Source: Kitagawia praeruptora
Lineage: Eukaryota; Streptophyta; Magnoliopsida; Apiales; Apiaceae
DNA: 64,000 bases
Reading direction: 5' to 3'
Assembly (NCBI GenBank): GCA_037693485.1
Contig: CM075350.1
Coordinates: 120,157,001 to 120,221,000, forward strand
Shown here: one piece after another, positions 43,801-55,040 of the stretch
How the letters are laid out: each line of letters begins with the position of its first letter
Position numbering within the stretch: the first letter of the stretch is position 1
Translations under genes and position numbers: made by a program
The notes under the pieces: generated by a model
Database searches by the model: none
What the model was told of the DNA's origin: nothing
Seen by the model: only the letters and a program-made list of their open reading frames with translations

Positions 43801-44559
43801 TAGGGGTAAGCAAAATTTTCCAAACCCGCCCAAACTGCCTATTCCAAACCGTTCAAACCAGAATTTACGGTTTTGTAACGATTTTGATTTTTTAAAAACC
43901 GGGTGGGTTCGGTTTGCCTTGTCAACCCAACCAATATAGCCCGTTCCACCCGAATATATAATAACATATATTAAATAATTTTTATTATTATTTAAGAAAT
44001 ATAATTCAAATTAATAATTAAGATATAATTATATAAAAAGAAAAAAATGTGCTTACAAGTTACAATATCACATATTTAAAGTTATTACTTCCAGGCATGA
44101 TCATATCTTGTCGGGTTGAATTGCTATTTGAATAGTTTATAAACAGCCATCTACGAGATAATTTGGTGACATTCTCAACTTTTAAAAGCATGCCCAGGGT
44201 GGCTGCTCTTCCTATCCTGGCATTGAAAACTTATTACTTATTGATTGGTTATTGAAAACTTATTACTTATTGGTTGGTTTATACTTGGAAAACTCTTGCG
44301 ATATGCTGGAGTTTCTTTTATAGTAGCTTGGACAGAAGTTTAAGAATCTACCATAAATTAAAACTAAGATGCAAGTTTAAATTTTTTTAAGTGTTTTAAA
44401 ACCCAACCCGCCCAAACCAAACCGTTATAATTTGGACGGTTTTTTTTAGTATTAACGGTAACAGTTATGGTGACGGATTGTTAAATTCCAAAACTGTAAA
44501 ATATGGGTTGGGTGGTTTAGTCCTTTCAACCCGACCAACCCGACCATTGTTCACCCATA
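43801..44559. mobile_element. non-autonomous hAT element (759 bp) with 8-bp TSD
   Basis: The ends are taggggtaagcaa and, inverted, tatgggtgaacaa. The 8-bp sequence tgcccgat flanks both sides (43,793-43,800 and 44,560-44,567), the hAT size. Subterminal AACCCGCCC, AACCGTT and CAACCCGACC words are clustered at both ends. There is no transposase. Confidence 0.88.
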
Positions 44560-44567
44560 TGCCCGAT

Positions 44568-45267
44568 TCACAAGAACAACTACTGTTACTGTTAATCCGT
44601 GGGGTTTAAGTTCGAATTTATGAGGTTTATTTATATGGTTGGATAGATCTTGGTTAGTAGATCACGTGAGCGCTTGAATCACGTGAAACAGATTTACGGT
44701 TTAGGAATTATGGCCATTTTCGTACGGAACGCGCCGAATCGTAGTTTCCGTGAGAAAAATGAACTTTGAGGTTATAATTTGACTAGTTCAAAGGTGATAT
44801 AAATCATGAAATTATTTTAGTAAATACTAGGGACAAATTGGGAGGTATACGAAGTGGTTTTGTAAGAAAAACTCAAATGGTTTATTAATGACAAATGTCG
44901 GAACTTAAGGGTGTAAATAGTAACAATACGTGAGACAAGAAACAATTAGTACCAAATCTCTTTGAAACGAAATGAGTAATAATAAAAGTGATTCGAAGGG
45001 ACTTTAATGATAAGTAACCCACACACACCATGATATAGAGTTATAAATGGTCATTGATGATTAATTATATCCCTTATAGGTGCACAGAAGGGTGCAGGGG
45101 AAACTTAAGATCAGAAGAGGGACAATAGAGTTGCAGAAGCAAGGTGAGTATACATCATCACTACTTATATATGTGTTATATGTTCTTATGTGTCTAAAGT
45201 GATAAGTTGACATAATGTGGTGATTATGTGATTCTATGTACATTATTGAAGTTCCTTGATATAGCCA
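44568..45267. other. no recognisable feature
   Basis: Probable continuation of the retroelement LTR or leader that starts at 43,129. A TA-rich tail and a ggtgcacagaagggtgcag block near 45,080 are present. No gene is seen. Confidence 0.35.
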
Positions 45268-46146
45268 TTCCTCAGAAATTGAAAGATCCGGGAGAACATG
45301 AAAGCCTTGTGTGATTTAGGGGCTAGTGTGAGTTTGATGCCATATTCAATCTACAAACGACTTGGTCTTGGAGAGCTTAAAAAGACACGGATTTCACTTC
45401 AGTTGGCGGATCGTTCTGTTAAATATCCGTTGGGGGTCGTTGAAGATGTGGTTGTCAAAGTGGATAAATTTGTCATACCTTGTGATTTTATGGTGTTAGA
45501 GATGGATGAAGATGTCGAGATACCCATTATCTTGGGAAGGCCATTCTTGGCTACTGCTGGCACTACAATCGATGTTAAAGCTGGAAAATTGACATTGAAT
45601 GTTGGCGAGGACAAAGTGGAATTTGATCTAAACAAAGCAATGAAGATGCCTCCTTTTTGAGCAACTTGTTTTACTGTTGACAGAGTTGATGAAATTGTGC
45701 AGCTAGAAAATGAACAATTCATGGGAGCAGAACGGGTGTTAGATGATGTAGTAGAAGAAGAAGCACTTGTTGTTCGAGACACAGAAGTTGAGATGGTTTT
45801 TACACTTTTAGAGGCACCACAGGTGGAACTTAAACCTCTACCTTCTAATTTGAGGTATGTCCTTTTGAATAATGAGCTAGTGATTTTTGAAGAGGGGCAT
45901 GATAACGTGTTGCGAAGGTGGAAAACCGATGATAAGGAAGAAGAAATTTTTGTTCAGCCGGTTGAGTCGGAGAAGCATCTTAGAGGTGTGAAGAAGAAAA
46001 AGACGAAAATTTGGCCGTTGGGTAGTAGAATCAAGTTGAAATCTGATGGAAGAGATTTGTGGAAATCAAGCAAACCGGATGTCAAAGTTCGTATGAATAG
46101 TTTGTCTGTTGAAGATGGTTCAGTTATTCTTTTGAAACCACCATGA
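45268..46146 (+). pseudogene. Athila-type gypsy: protease joined to pol 3' end
   Basis: After IPQKLKDPG, the aspartic protease core is intact (LCDLGASVSLMPYSIYKRLGL at 45,304-45,366; LQLADRSVKYPLGVVEDV; IPIILGRPFLATAG), which is diagnostic of Athila-lineage gypsy elements. A TGA (45,658-45,660) breaks the frame, which then continues to VELKPLPSNLRYVLLNN. RT, RNase H and most of integrase are missing; the frame passes directly into a basic, K-rich stretch ending at 46,146. A sequence missing between LKDPG and KALCD also marks a small deletion. Confidence 0.85.
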
Positions 46147-48446
46147 GTTGAGGAAATACGTCAAGCTATTGACGTTAAAGGAGCGCTTCATGGGAGGCAG
46201 CCCATGCAATATAAAAAAAAATACAGAAGTTCAGAATGCGCCAGCGCATCATGCGCCAGCCAGCGCGCAGGAGCGCCAGGAAACGCAGACCAGGAGCACG
46301 CATCAGGCGCCCAGCAGCGCAGGAGCGCTGAAACACGCAGTAAGGAACGGCGCATCATGCGCCACAGCTCGCCTCAAGCGCCGAAAGCCCCTGTAACGCA
46401 GCTCGAAGCTGCGTGAAACCCACCTGCCCAGTTTTTTTTTTCCCGAAAATCAATGTTTTTGCCTACAAATTCAACCCCAAATTCAATCCTAACCCAAATT
46501 TCTTCAATTCTAAATTGCTATATCTATCCTACATCAAATCTTAACCTTTCCAAATCTCTCCTACACTCTAAATTTTTAAATCTCATCTATCCATCATCTT
46601 ATATATATACACACCTAGACATACAAATCCAATTCCTCTTCTGTTTTATTTAAATCTATAAAAATTCAATTCTAAAGAGGAATTAATTGCAAGTTCACCT
46701 CTCCAATTCGTAGTGGGTTTATTTCTTCTCTCAAATTTTATTTTGATTACGAATTTGTGTTCTTGTAAATTGGGGATTTTGTATTATTCTTGATATATTT
46801 GGGCTATTTTTGGTGTGATATTGCTTGGAAATTATTGGTGGAGCTTCTTGTGGGTATTGATTCTTTTGGCTCGTAAGCATGGGAGAGATAGTGCTAATGT
46901 TGGGAAATTTTCGTTTTCGACGGCGGAGGTTAAATTTAATCGGTTGTTTTGAGGCCAATTGCTAAGGAAAGGGGATTTTTGTGAAAACAAAAAAATTGTT
47001 GGGTATGCTTCGGTATTCAGGTATGTTTTCTGCTATATCTTGTATTACTTCCATTCAATGAGGGCATTGAATATTTTAAGTTTGGGGGTGGTTTGAGGGA
47101 TTAGTAGTTGTTGTTGTATTATTTGTTCATGTAGGATTTCATGCTTTGCATATTATTAGTAGTAAATCATGCATATATGTTGTGTTATCTACGTTTGTTT
47201 CATATAGGACATTCTGTTTTTCTTTTCGTATACCATGTGAGTTTTCATTTAGTTGCATTTTCATGGCATGCATATTTCATGATCCCTTAGGACGAGCTGA
47301 TTCTGATTGATAGGTAGATGTTTTAATTGAGTGTGGTGATGATGAGTAGAGGGCTGATTTATAGTTCCTAGGAATTGACTTGCATGTTACGGGAACAAAA
47401 CTTTTACACAGTCTCATTGTTTGCTTTTGGGATAGGTTGAGGTCATGCTTGTTTGGAGTTTTGAGATTTAATCACCTGATTATATTTAGAATTTTCGTTA
47501 TTCCCTTGATGGCGTAGGAGCACTAAAGTCTAAGTTTGGGGGAAACCAGGGATTTCATGCTAGTTGTTAATATTTGTTGAATAATGGCTAGGTGTCAAAT
47601 GGCTAGTAGCCAGCTCATATTTATATGAGTAGCCTAGGGTTGGAATTGAGAATTCTCATTCCAGATTGCATAAAAAAAAAAAAAAAAAAAAAGTCAATAG
47701 TTTAATTGTTTAAATGCAGAATTAACCAGAGTGAACTCTTTAATACTCGAGTAATTAAGTCTGAGGGGACTTAGTCCTAGTAACCTAAAGCCTTGTGGTT
47801 TGGGATTGCTGACCTAACACTCGCTACATGGGTATTATTGTATAGGCCTTTTGGGGTCTCATTCATTGCACGGTTAAATAAGCATGCGTGTTGTTTGTGG
47901 TATTATGTGTCGTAGTGTAGTAATAAAGCATGAATTCCTGGCTAACTTGAATGAGGATGGAGGTGTTTCTAAGTTATGAAGTGTCTACAGTCTATTCTAT
48001 TTATAAACCTGTGATTGTCTTGGCGAAGAATAGGTATGATTTTTGACCTAGTGTTGGGAGTATTTCTGATGAGCATCGCACACACGCACGTTTCTGTCAT
48101 GTACTGTTAGTATACGGGGACTTAGTCGAGCTCTGCTTGGATTTATTTTCATTCTTTGAGATATTTGCTTGTTAGTTGGTTTTGGTAAGTTTGAAGGGGA
48201 TCTTTGCATATTTCATATTAGTTGCATTCATGCATTGCATTGTACCAGGTTAAATGGATTTTGTGGGTACATTCGCTATAGGCCCTCACGAGACCTTACT
48301 CGTCCACTAGGGCTGCCTAGGGGTTTAAAGGGCTTGTTGCATATGCCAAATGCAACCGTGATCACCTACGGATGTGGTATTAGTTAGTTAGTTAGTTGTA
48401 ATTGTTTATGCTTGAGGACAAGCATCGGTTTAAGTTTGGGGGTGTT
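46147..48446 (+). mobile_element. Athila 3' non-coding region with three purine tracts
   Basis: The text tgggaggcagcccatgc is typical just after Athila pol. Taagtttggggg occurs at about 47,078, 47,529 and 48,431; only the last abuts an LTR, so the others are extra tract-like copies. A GC-rich GCGCC array lies at 46,237-46,415 and an A-run at about 47,669-47,690. No envelope ORF is seen. Confidence 0.75.
46237..46415 (+). repeat. GCGCC-rich motif array in the Athila 3' region
   Basis: Repeated words atgcgccagcgcat, aggagcgc and cagcgcgcagg cover about 180 bases and contrast with AT-rich neighbours. Open frames exist but are low-complexity. Confidence 0.8.
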
Positions 48447-49720
48447 TGATAAGTGGATTTTATATCCACTTGGAACATTCTATATCGGCTTAAATTGATT
48501 GTTTTGGACTCAAGTTTGTGTAGTTTTGATGTGTTTTGCTTAGTTGTGCAGATTTACAAGAATGTTGAGTAAAGTTGATGCTTCTATCATTTTTGGAGAT
48601 TTAATTGATTAAAATTCGGATTTTCCGGGAAGGTTGCGCAGCTTATACTGTTTGGGCCATATCTTGAGTTCTAGAAGTCCGTTTTCAGCCCATTTACAGT
48701 CCACGCGAAGCTTGAGAGATTTTCTACAATATGGGATAGGTCTTACATGACCAGGCCGCGTGTGGTGGGCCCAGGAAGCACGACCAGCAGATAGATGGGA
48801 GCAGAGAAATTACTGTTTTGCCCTTTTCTAGTTCTAATTGTATTTTGGGCAATTTTTAATACCTTAATTGAATTCTAATTGTAATAGAAGGTAATATCTT
48901 GCTGGGCAAGATTTGTAGAGCCTATTTAAACACATCCTACCATTGTAAATCATAACAATTCATAGCTTTTAATCGTATCAAGGTACTTTCGATCTTCAAT
49001 TCTTTCTTCAATATTATGTTTTCATTCATTATCATTATTATTATGTTTTCTTTATTAAATATGCGTAACTAATTCTCTAATCTGAGGATTGGGTAGTATT
49101 CCTTGGTATTCATGCATGCTTGATTATGTGATTTTCTGCTTTGCTGATCTGTTAATGAGATCTTAACACAATTAGGGGAGTCATGAACCTTTGATTGTAC
49201 TCTAGGGATTGTAATAAGCTTGGGAGAGAAGTTGCAATCTTAGTACATGATTTAACAGACATAATTTGAATATTAGATCGGGAGATTAATAGGAGAATTG
49301 TGAGACATATAATTCTTGGCACTTAACAGTTTATAGATATACTTTGATTGTATCACGGGAGTGACAATTAGGGTGTAGCTGTAGGCACTATATTGTAGCC
49401 TGGGAGGGTACGGTATAACTTTAGAAGAATTGTTTTCAGCAAGGTAGGAACACAGATATCACATTAATATTGAGCATGTATTGAGACCAAGTGAAGAACC
49501 CCAGTTCTTAGATTATTTTCCCATATATTTGAATCTCAGTTTAAAATCAATTCTTAGTGCTTATAATTAGTTCTTGGTTAATTTAGTTAACACACAAACC
49601 CAAAATTCTTCTCACACACTTCTAGACGTAAAGAGATAAGAAACCTGAACTTTGAATTAAATTTAGTCCTTCCCTGAGAACGAACACACAAAAATACTAC
49701 TAACAGTCGTCGCTTCGTCA
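48447..49720 (+). repeat. Athila 3' LTR (about 1,274 bp)
   Basis: It begins TGATAAGTGG right after tttgggggtgtt and ends about cgcttcgtca, a TGA...TCA pair. It contains a TATA-like tatttaaaca near 48,925 and the leader-like catcaaggtac near 48,975. The right boundary is less certain than the left. Confidence 0.7.
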
Positions 49721-49794
49721 TCTTTTATCTTCTTATTTTACTTTTTAAATGCCTGTTGACTTCACTTCATTTGACCTGTTCTACCTTGCATCAT

Positions 49795-50082
49795 TTATGG
49801 CATGCCTGAAGGGAGAGGATGCATACTAGCACTGTCTTTCAAGAGATTACGAGCTGAAGAGCCATTGACGGTTGTGCTTGCAGAATCAGTATCAAGGATC
49901 GAAGGTGCATTCTTATGGAAGTAGTAAACCTGCTCAAAATGATAAATTAATGACTGGTAGTGATTTTTGAGGACAAATGATGCGCCTGTTATCGTAGCTG
50001 GACAGTTGAAGACCAAGAAGACTTCTTTCCATTTGCGATCGTCTATATCAGGTTGCTTCAGTCGCTGAAATCGGTGGCCCAA
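49795..50082 (-). pseudogene. captured ARID-domain fragment (plant ARID-HMG type)
   Basis: The - strand frame reads RKWKEVFLVFNCP, TITGASFVLKNHYQSL and YHFEQVYYFHKN, which match the second half of the ARID DNA-binding domain in plant ARID-HMG proteins (HMGB9/10/15 type), followed by a short S/T-rich tail. The first half of the domain, the HMG box and any intron structure are absent. A polypyrimidine-poor 'tttcag' just upstream (- strand) could be an old splice acceptor, which would suggest capture of genomic DNA. It lies between the Athila LTR and DNA carrying the CTTCGC/CCTCGC words of the second Tat-like element. Confidence 0.7.
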
Positions 50083-51656
50083 GCAAATGCAAGGTCGAGA
50101 TTTTTGTCAAAATTATGCAACCTTAAGGTTCCCCCAAAAGCAAAAGACACCATCTGGCGAGCTGGAAATCATTGTTTATCAATGAGAATGAACCTTCGAG
50201 GTAAACATGTACCAACCCGTAGTCAATGCATAAACCCATGTAGTCTTCACTTTTCTTTTTCCAATTCGTGATGGACTTTTTATGCTTCGTACTCCACTCA
50301 CTGTTCAAGGCTGCAAGTTACATACTTGTTTGTTTCAAGATCTGGTCCACATCTTCGCAGCTTGCTTCTCTTCGCATCGCCTATTTGGAACCGGCTATGC
50401 AGGCTCACATGTTCACTTCGCCTCGTGTTGTCCTCGCATGTATACACACAGATCCCGCCTCATGACTAGCTTGACTTCCTCCTCGATGCTTTCATTGTTT
50501 TAATAAATATACGAGTTTTGATTTCATTACTCACAGTGGCACGCCCTTGGATTATAGAAGAATTTAAACTGACTCTCATTAGTAACAACGTAAGCTGCAG
50601 TAACAAGAATTCCAATGTACATGTCGTCCGTAGACAGGATTGATGACGGTAGAGTTTTTTGCTGATGACTTGCATGCCTTACTCCTGTACAAAGCTCTTG
50701 AGTTGTTGCTGGCCGCACCAATTTGCTCCTCATTCATCTCGCATGTGCACCTTGATTTAATCACTTCGCTTTAATCCTCCATTTTTCTCTTCGCTTGTAT
50801 ATATATTTTTTTTAAAGAAGCAAACAGGCTAACTCAGCGTGTCCTGATAGCAATGTGAACCGTGCCCTTTTGCATTGCTTTGCGCCTTCCTCATTTATTT
50901 CATTGTTGTTTATTTATGTTCTTTGGTCCACATCGTACATTACATAGCATATCCTGTTACTATCTTCTTCATCGCCTCACCTATGAGATTTTCCAGACCC
51001 CTCCTTGCTGGTTTCTTCTTCTTCCTCGTGTTGCAATCCACACTCCGTTACATGCAGATCTCACAACACCACACCAATCATCGAACAATTGCTATCCATT
51101 CCATTTTAATTGACCTCCTCGTTGCCTCTTGTATTATCCTTAATACGAACTGCTAAGAATCATGCATACGAGCCCAACCCACTGCACAATGCTGTTTCTT
51201 TTTTACATGCCTTGTCGCTTCGTCCTCGATGCACCAGTGTAGAGTAAATTTTTGTCTATGAAGATTTATTTCCACAAGCTTCAGTTTCATGGGCGTATTT
51301 TGCTTACACACCAGTGGGTCCCACAGCCTGTCTCAAGTTGCCGCTTCGTTGAATTCTTTTTCCTCCCCTCGCATATGAACACAAAGTACTCCTCCTTCGC
51401 TTCGCATAATCCATATTGATGGCTCTATCCCCGCCTCGCATATGCTATCTGGTGGGCCTTGCATCTTTGAAAATTGGTATTTGAAATTTTTTCTAAGTGC
51501 TTTGAAATAGCTGGTTAAACCTCCATATGATCTCCTTTGCTTATAAATTGACTTTAACACATGCATAGAGATAGCTCCACATTGTATAGACTCACGGACT
51601 GACCCATCATTGCCATTGTGGTCAAGCGGCTTCGCATCGTAAGATATCGGGCTTTT

Positions 51657-51782
51657 GGCCTCGCAACACTAGGTGTGACCTCGTAGCGCTAGGTGCGGCC
51701 TCGCAGTACTAAGTGTGGCCTCGCAAAACTAAGTTTGGCCTTATAGCGCTAAGTGTGGCCTCGTAGCGCTAGGTATGGCCTT
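51657..51782 (+). repeat. 20-bp tandem array, six copies (ggcctcgcagtactaagtgt)
   Basis: Six units of exactly 20 bases, each starting ggcctcg or a close variant and ending ctaagtgt or ctaggtgt. Confidence 0.92.
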
Positions 51783-52347
51783 GTCTTGCAATTTTTCAAA
51801 TGTCCCACTAAAAGAGGTGTTTATGTAATGCCACTACCCCCTGAGTCCTCATTATCATTGTAGATGTGATGAGGAATCAAAGTCTTTCAGCAACCTTCTT
51901 GTATTATTTGGAGTTGACACCATTTGAAATGAAGAGAATTTGATGTGATCCCGCTATGAGTAGACTTGATTTCTTCAACGCTATCCCAGAACACTGGACC
52001 TCGCATCGCTATCTGGGGGCACTTGACCTCGCATCGCTATCCCGGGGTACTTCTCTTTTTCACTGTTGTCCCAAGGCAGTTGGCCTCCCTACGCTATCCT
52101 GGGGTACTTGGACTCTTCAACGCTAAGCGAGAGCACTTAGCTTTTTTAATGTCATAACAGGCTTCCCTTTGTTGCACATGTAATAAAATATTGAGGTCTT
52201 GAGCTCATTTTGATCTTCAAATACTTTGACTTCTCTCCTTTCATCTCTTGTGCGAGCTTGAGGATAATTGATGAGAGACTCAGGCTCAGCCTCGTTATTT
52301 GTTGATTGCTATTCCCAGTGTCTTGAGATAGTCGATGACCTCCTCTT

Positions 52348-52512
52348 TGCCGGCGAGGATCAGGGGCATCCCCCCTCTCCCCGGCAAGGATCAGGGGCGT
52401 CCCCCCTCTCCTCGACGTAGAGGTATTTCACCAAGAAAAAGCATCTCATGTAGTGGTATCTCATTAATAGGCATCTCGATAGAAGGCATCTCGCTAGGAG
52501 GCATCTCAAGAT
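52348..52512 (+). repeat. short tandem repeats: gcgaggatcaggggc pair and aggcatctcgcta array
   Basis: Two copies of a roughly 34-base unit (about 52,350-52,416) are followed by four copies of an about 15-base aggcatctcg unit (52,455-52,512). Confidence 0.8.
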
Positions 52513-52860
52513 ATCGATAGTTACTCCATATTGGGGCCTTGCTAGGAGATGTGGGTCGCTTAGAACCTTGACCCTTGCCTTGGCCTCGCTTCTAGTGATG
52601 TAGCTTATCCTTCTCGAATCCGGCCTCGCTACGCTAGGTGCAAGCATGGCCTCGCTCCTATGGGGTCGCTCCTCGGGGTCTTCCTCCTCGTGGGTCGCAG
52701 CCCGGGGTCGCATTTGGGTGTCATAAGCTACCCCGGGGTCTTGGCTTCGCTCCTTGGGGGTCGCAGCCTGGGGTCATATGCTATCCCGAGGTCTCGCTCC
52801 TCGGCCTCTCCGTTCTTCTTGTTCGAGTTAGTCATCGGTCTCCCAAATTAATGACTAGCC

Positions 52861-52878
52861 CCTCCTTCTAGCGCCAAA
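52861..52878 (-). other. primer-binding site of the second Tat-like element
   Basis: On the - strand, right after the LTR, the text is ttggcgctagaaggagg. This TGGCGC-type primer site next to a 5' LTR is common in Tat/Athila elements. Confidence 0.7.
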
Positions 52879-54023
52879 TGTTATAGGGAGAATATTGTAT
52901 AAAAATATTTTGGAGGTTTGCTGGAATCACGGAGCAAAATACGGATATTTTGCTAAGAACACGAAGAACACGTAAGGAGATTGGAGATTGTTTGTGGCTG
53001 ATCTTGTATGTTGATATTCTAGGAGTGAACTGTCAATCATCCTTTACAAGATGCCTACGTACCCTATTTATAGGGATCAAGCCATACATAGTTCTCTTGG
53101 AGAAGAAGTTATCTAGACGGACTAGGGTTTCTATGGGCTCGACTAGGCCCAAATCCACTAGACGTCTTCTTGGGCTGATATATTTTACCCATTTATTCTA
53201 TCCATGATCCATGGTCCAAAGAAGGAAGCAAATGGTCTCGCATGGCTAGAGTTGGGACCTCTTGGGCGAGGCTAATAGAGAAGTAACAAGGGTGTAGCAT
53301 GCAACCTCGAGGGGTTGAGTCATGCGAAGCGGACCCAAGTGTATTGATACTCATGCGACCTCGAGGGGCTGCGTCATGAGCCTTCCAACAGAGAATGAGA
53401 TAGCGATCTCGTGTAGTATGTGGATGTGATGATAGTACGAAGCGATCCCAATGAGGGAAGTCGTAGCGAAGCGATCCCTTGACGAGAGTTATACGAGAGG
53501 TGATCCTTGTAGATGCGACCTTGAGGCCGGGCTAGCATGATGCTTAAATCAACTAGCCTCGCTGACGAGGCGAATGGAGAAGCTGCATGGCCTCGCATGC
53601 GGCCTCGCTGGGCTAGTCATGCGAGGTGGTCCACGCTGTACGGAGATAATTATACTCACGCGACCTCGCTGGGCCTGACCTTAAGCCTTCATAATAAATA
53701 TGCTCTAGGCCTCGATGGACCTCTAGGCCTCGCTGGACCTTGCAGAGAGAGTATTCTAGGCCACGCTAGAACTCTAGGCCACGCTGGACCTTGTATAGAG
53801 ACATGCATGATAGATGCTATCCCATACTAGGGACTTTGTTGGCGAACTCGACCTGCAGCTTGGGGTCGCAAACTTCCACATTGTGCTTGATAGTATATTG
53901 GACTGACTCATGGTGGTGGGTTTTAGTGACCCAATCTTCATCTCTAGGCCCATTATGAGTTGTGGACCTCTATTCAAGCCAATTAGGCCTGCTTAGAGCT
54001 TATGCCAAGATTTGGGCATAACA
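52879..54023 (-). repeat. 5' LTR of the second Tat-like element (1,145 bp)
   Basis: The ends TGTTAT and ATAACA are a perfect inverted pair. A TATA (ccctataaataggg on -) and the gatgcctacgtaccc block match the layout of the LTR at 30,695-31,599, but the two LTRs are only distantly similar, so they belong to different families. The right half is rich in GGCCTCGCT/GCGAGG words. Confidence 0.85.
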
Positions 54024-54512
54024 CCCTGTATAAATTTCTTCCTGAATGCTCAAATTTCATCTCTTACGGAGTAGGAATTTAGAATAATACTAGAAAGATC
54101 AATCCTAATTTGGGGTAGAGCCTCTGTTTAAATATCCAAATATGGAAGAAGTCTGCATTGTTGCTTTGCCTCCTAGCTCACAGTGCGGAGAGCAACCAAA
54201 ACGCTGACAGAATGATTCTAATTCGTCCCTGGTTAATTTATCCGTGAAGTACTCTTATCGGTTACATTTGATGCTTGGAAGCTATGGGGTTGGACAAATA
54301 CATGGGCGGAACTAAGGGGGGCTAGCCCCGGTCGAACCAAAAAAATCAAGTAAATTTTTTTTTTAGCCCGGGGTATTTTCCGGATGATGACCTGATTGTG
54401 CTTTGTTCTTGACATCAAAACTATATTAGCCCCAGGAGGTAGGATGGGCAGTTGGTCAGATCGAGTTGTGCTTTGTTCTTGACATCAAAACTATAATCCA
54501 TGTAGTAAAAAT
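54024..54512. other. unassigned repeat DNA
   Basis: No gene is seen. It contains a 'gggctagcccc' plant-repeat word near 54,320 and a 28-base direct repeat (ttgtgctttgttcttgacat ...) at about 54,397 and 54,467. Confidence 0.5.
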
Positions 54513-55040
54513 AAGTCACAAGCTCAACAGGACGTCGTCGAATCTGCGGTCAGGAAATTGCCTGGGGAAAAAGTACGTCGTTATGTGCGGAATTTTCAAG
54601 CTCCTCTCGTGATCACAATCACTAAATTAAAATTTATATACACACAGCTGCTGTTGTATATATCGAAAGTCCACACGTATGCTTCGTCTCTTCTGCAAAC
54701 CTCAACAAACAAATCATCAATTCATATATACAGTAACTATTCAATAATAAACCAGTTATATATTGGCTTAATGGCCTTTTAGCCCTCAAAGTTTCCACTG
54801 ATATACCCATCAATCCTCAATATTTCAAAACGTTCCTTTTAACCCTCGAAGTATCCATAAAGGTCCTAATAACCCTTAAACCGGTACAAAAAATAAAAAA
54901 TAAAAAAACGGTATAACTCGGATGGGCAAAAGAGACATTTCACAATCCGATACCGAGGGTTAAAAGGTATACTTTAGATACTTTGGGGGTTAAAAGGTAT
55001 ACTTTAGATACTTTGGGGACGAAAAGGTATACTTCAGAAA

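Larger units (their letters stand above)
50083..52860 (-). mobile_element. leader/internal region of a second Tat-like element, non-coding
   Basis: There is no gag-pol. CCTCGC/CTTCGC words are scattered throughout, becoming dense right of 51,350. The region leads into the primer site and LTR at 52,861-54,023, so it is the 5' internal part of an element in - orientation. The 3' end is missing. Confidence 0.6.

Noticed and set aside
46148..46416. Two overlapping open frames (A/R-rich)
   Set aside because: Translation of the GCGCC word array; not a protein.
50862..51156. Hydrophobic open frames near 51 kb
   Set aside because: Two overlapping frames with no family match, in a repeat leader rich in CTTCGC words.
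30695..54023. One 23-kb Tat/Ogre element bounded by the two Tat-like LTRs
   Set aside because: The LTRs at 30,695 and 52,879 are only distantly similar and an Athila element and other repeats lie between them, so they belong to two elements.
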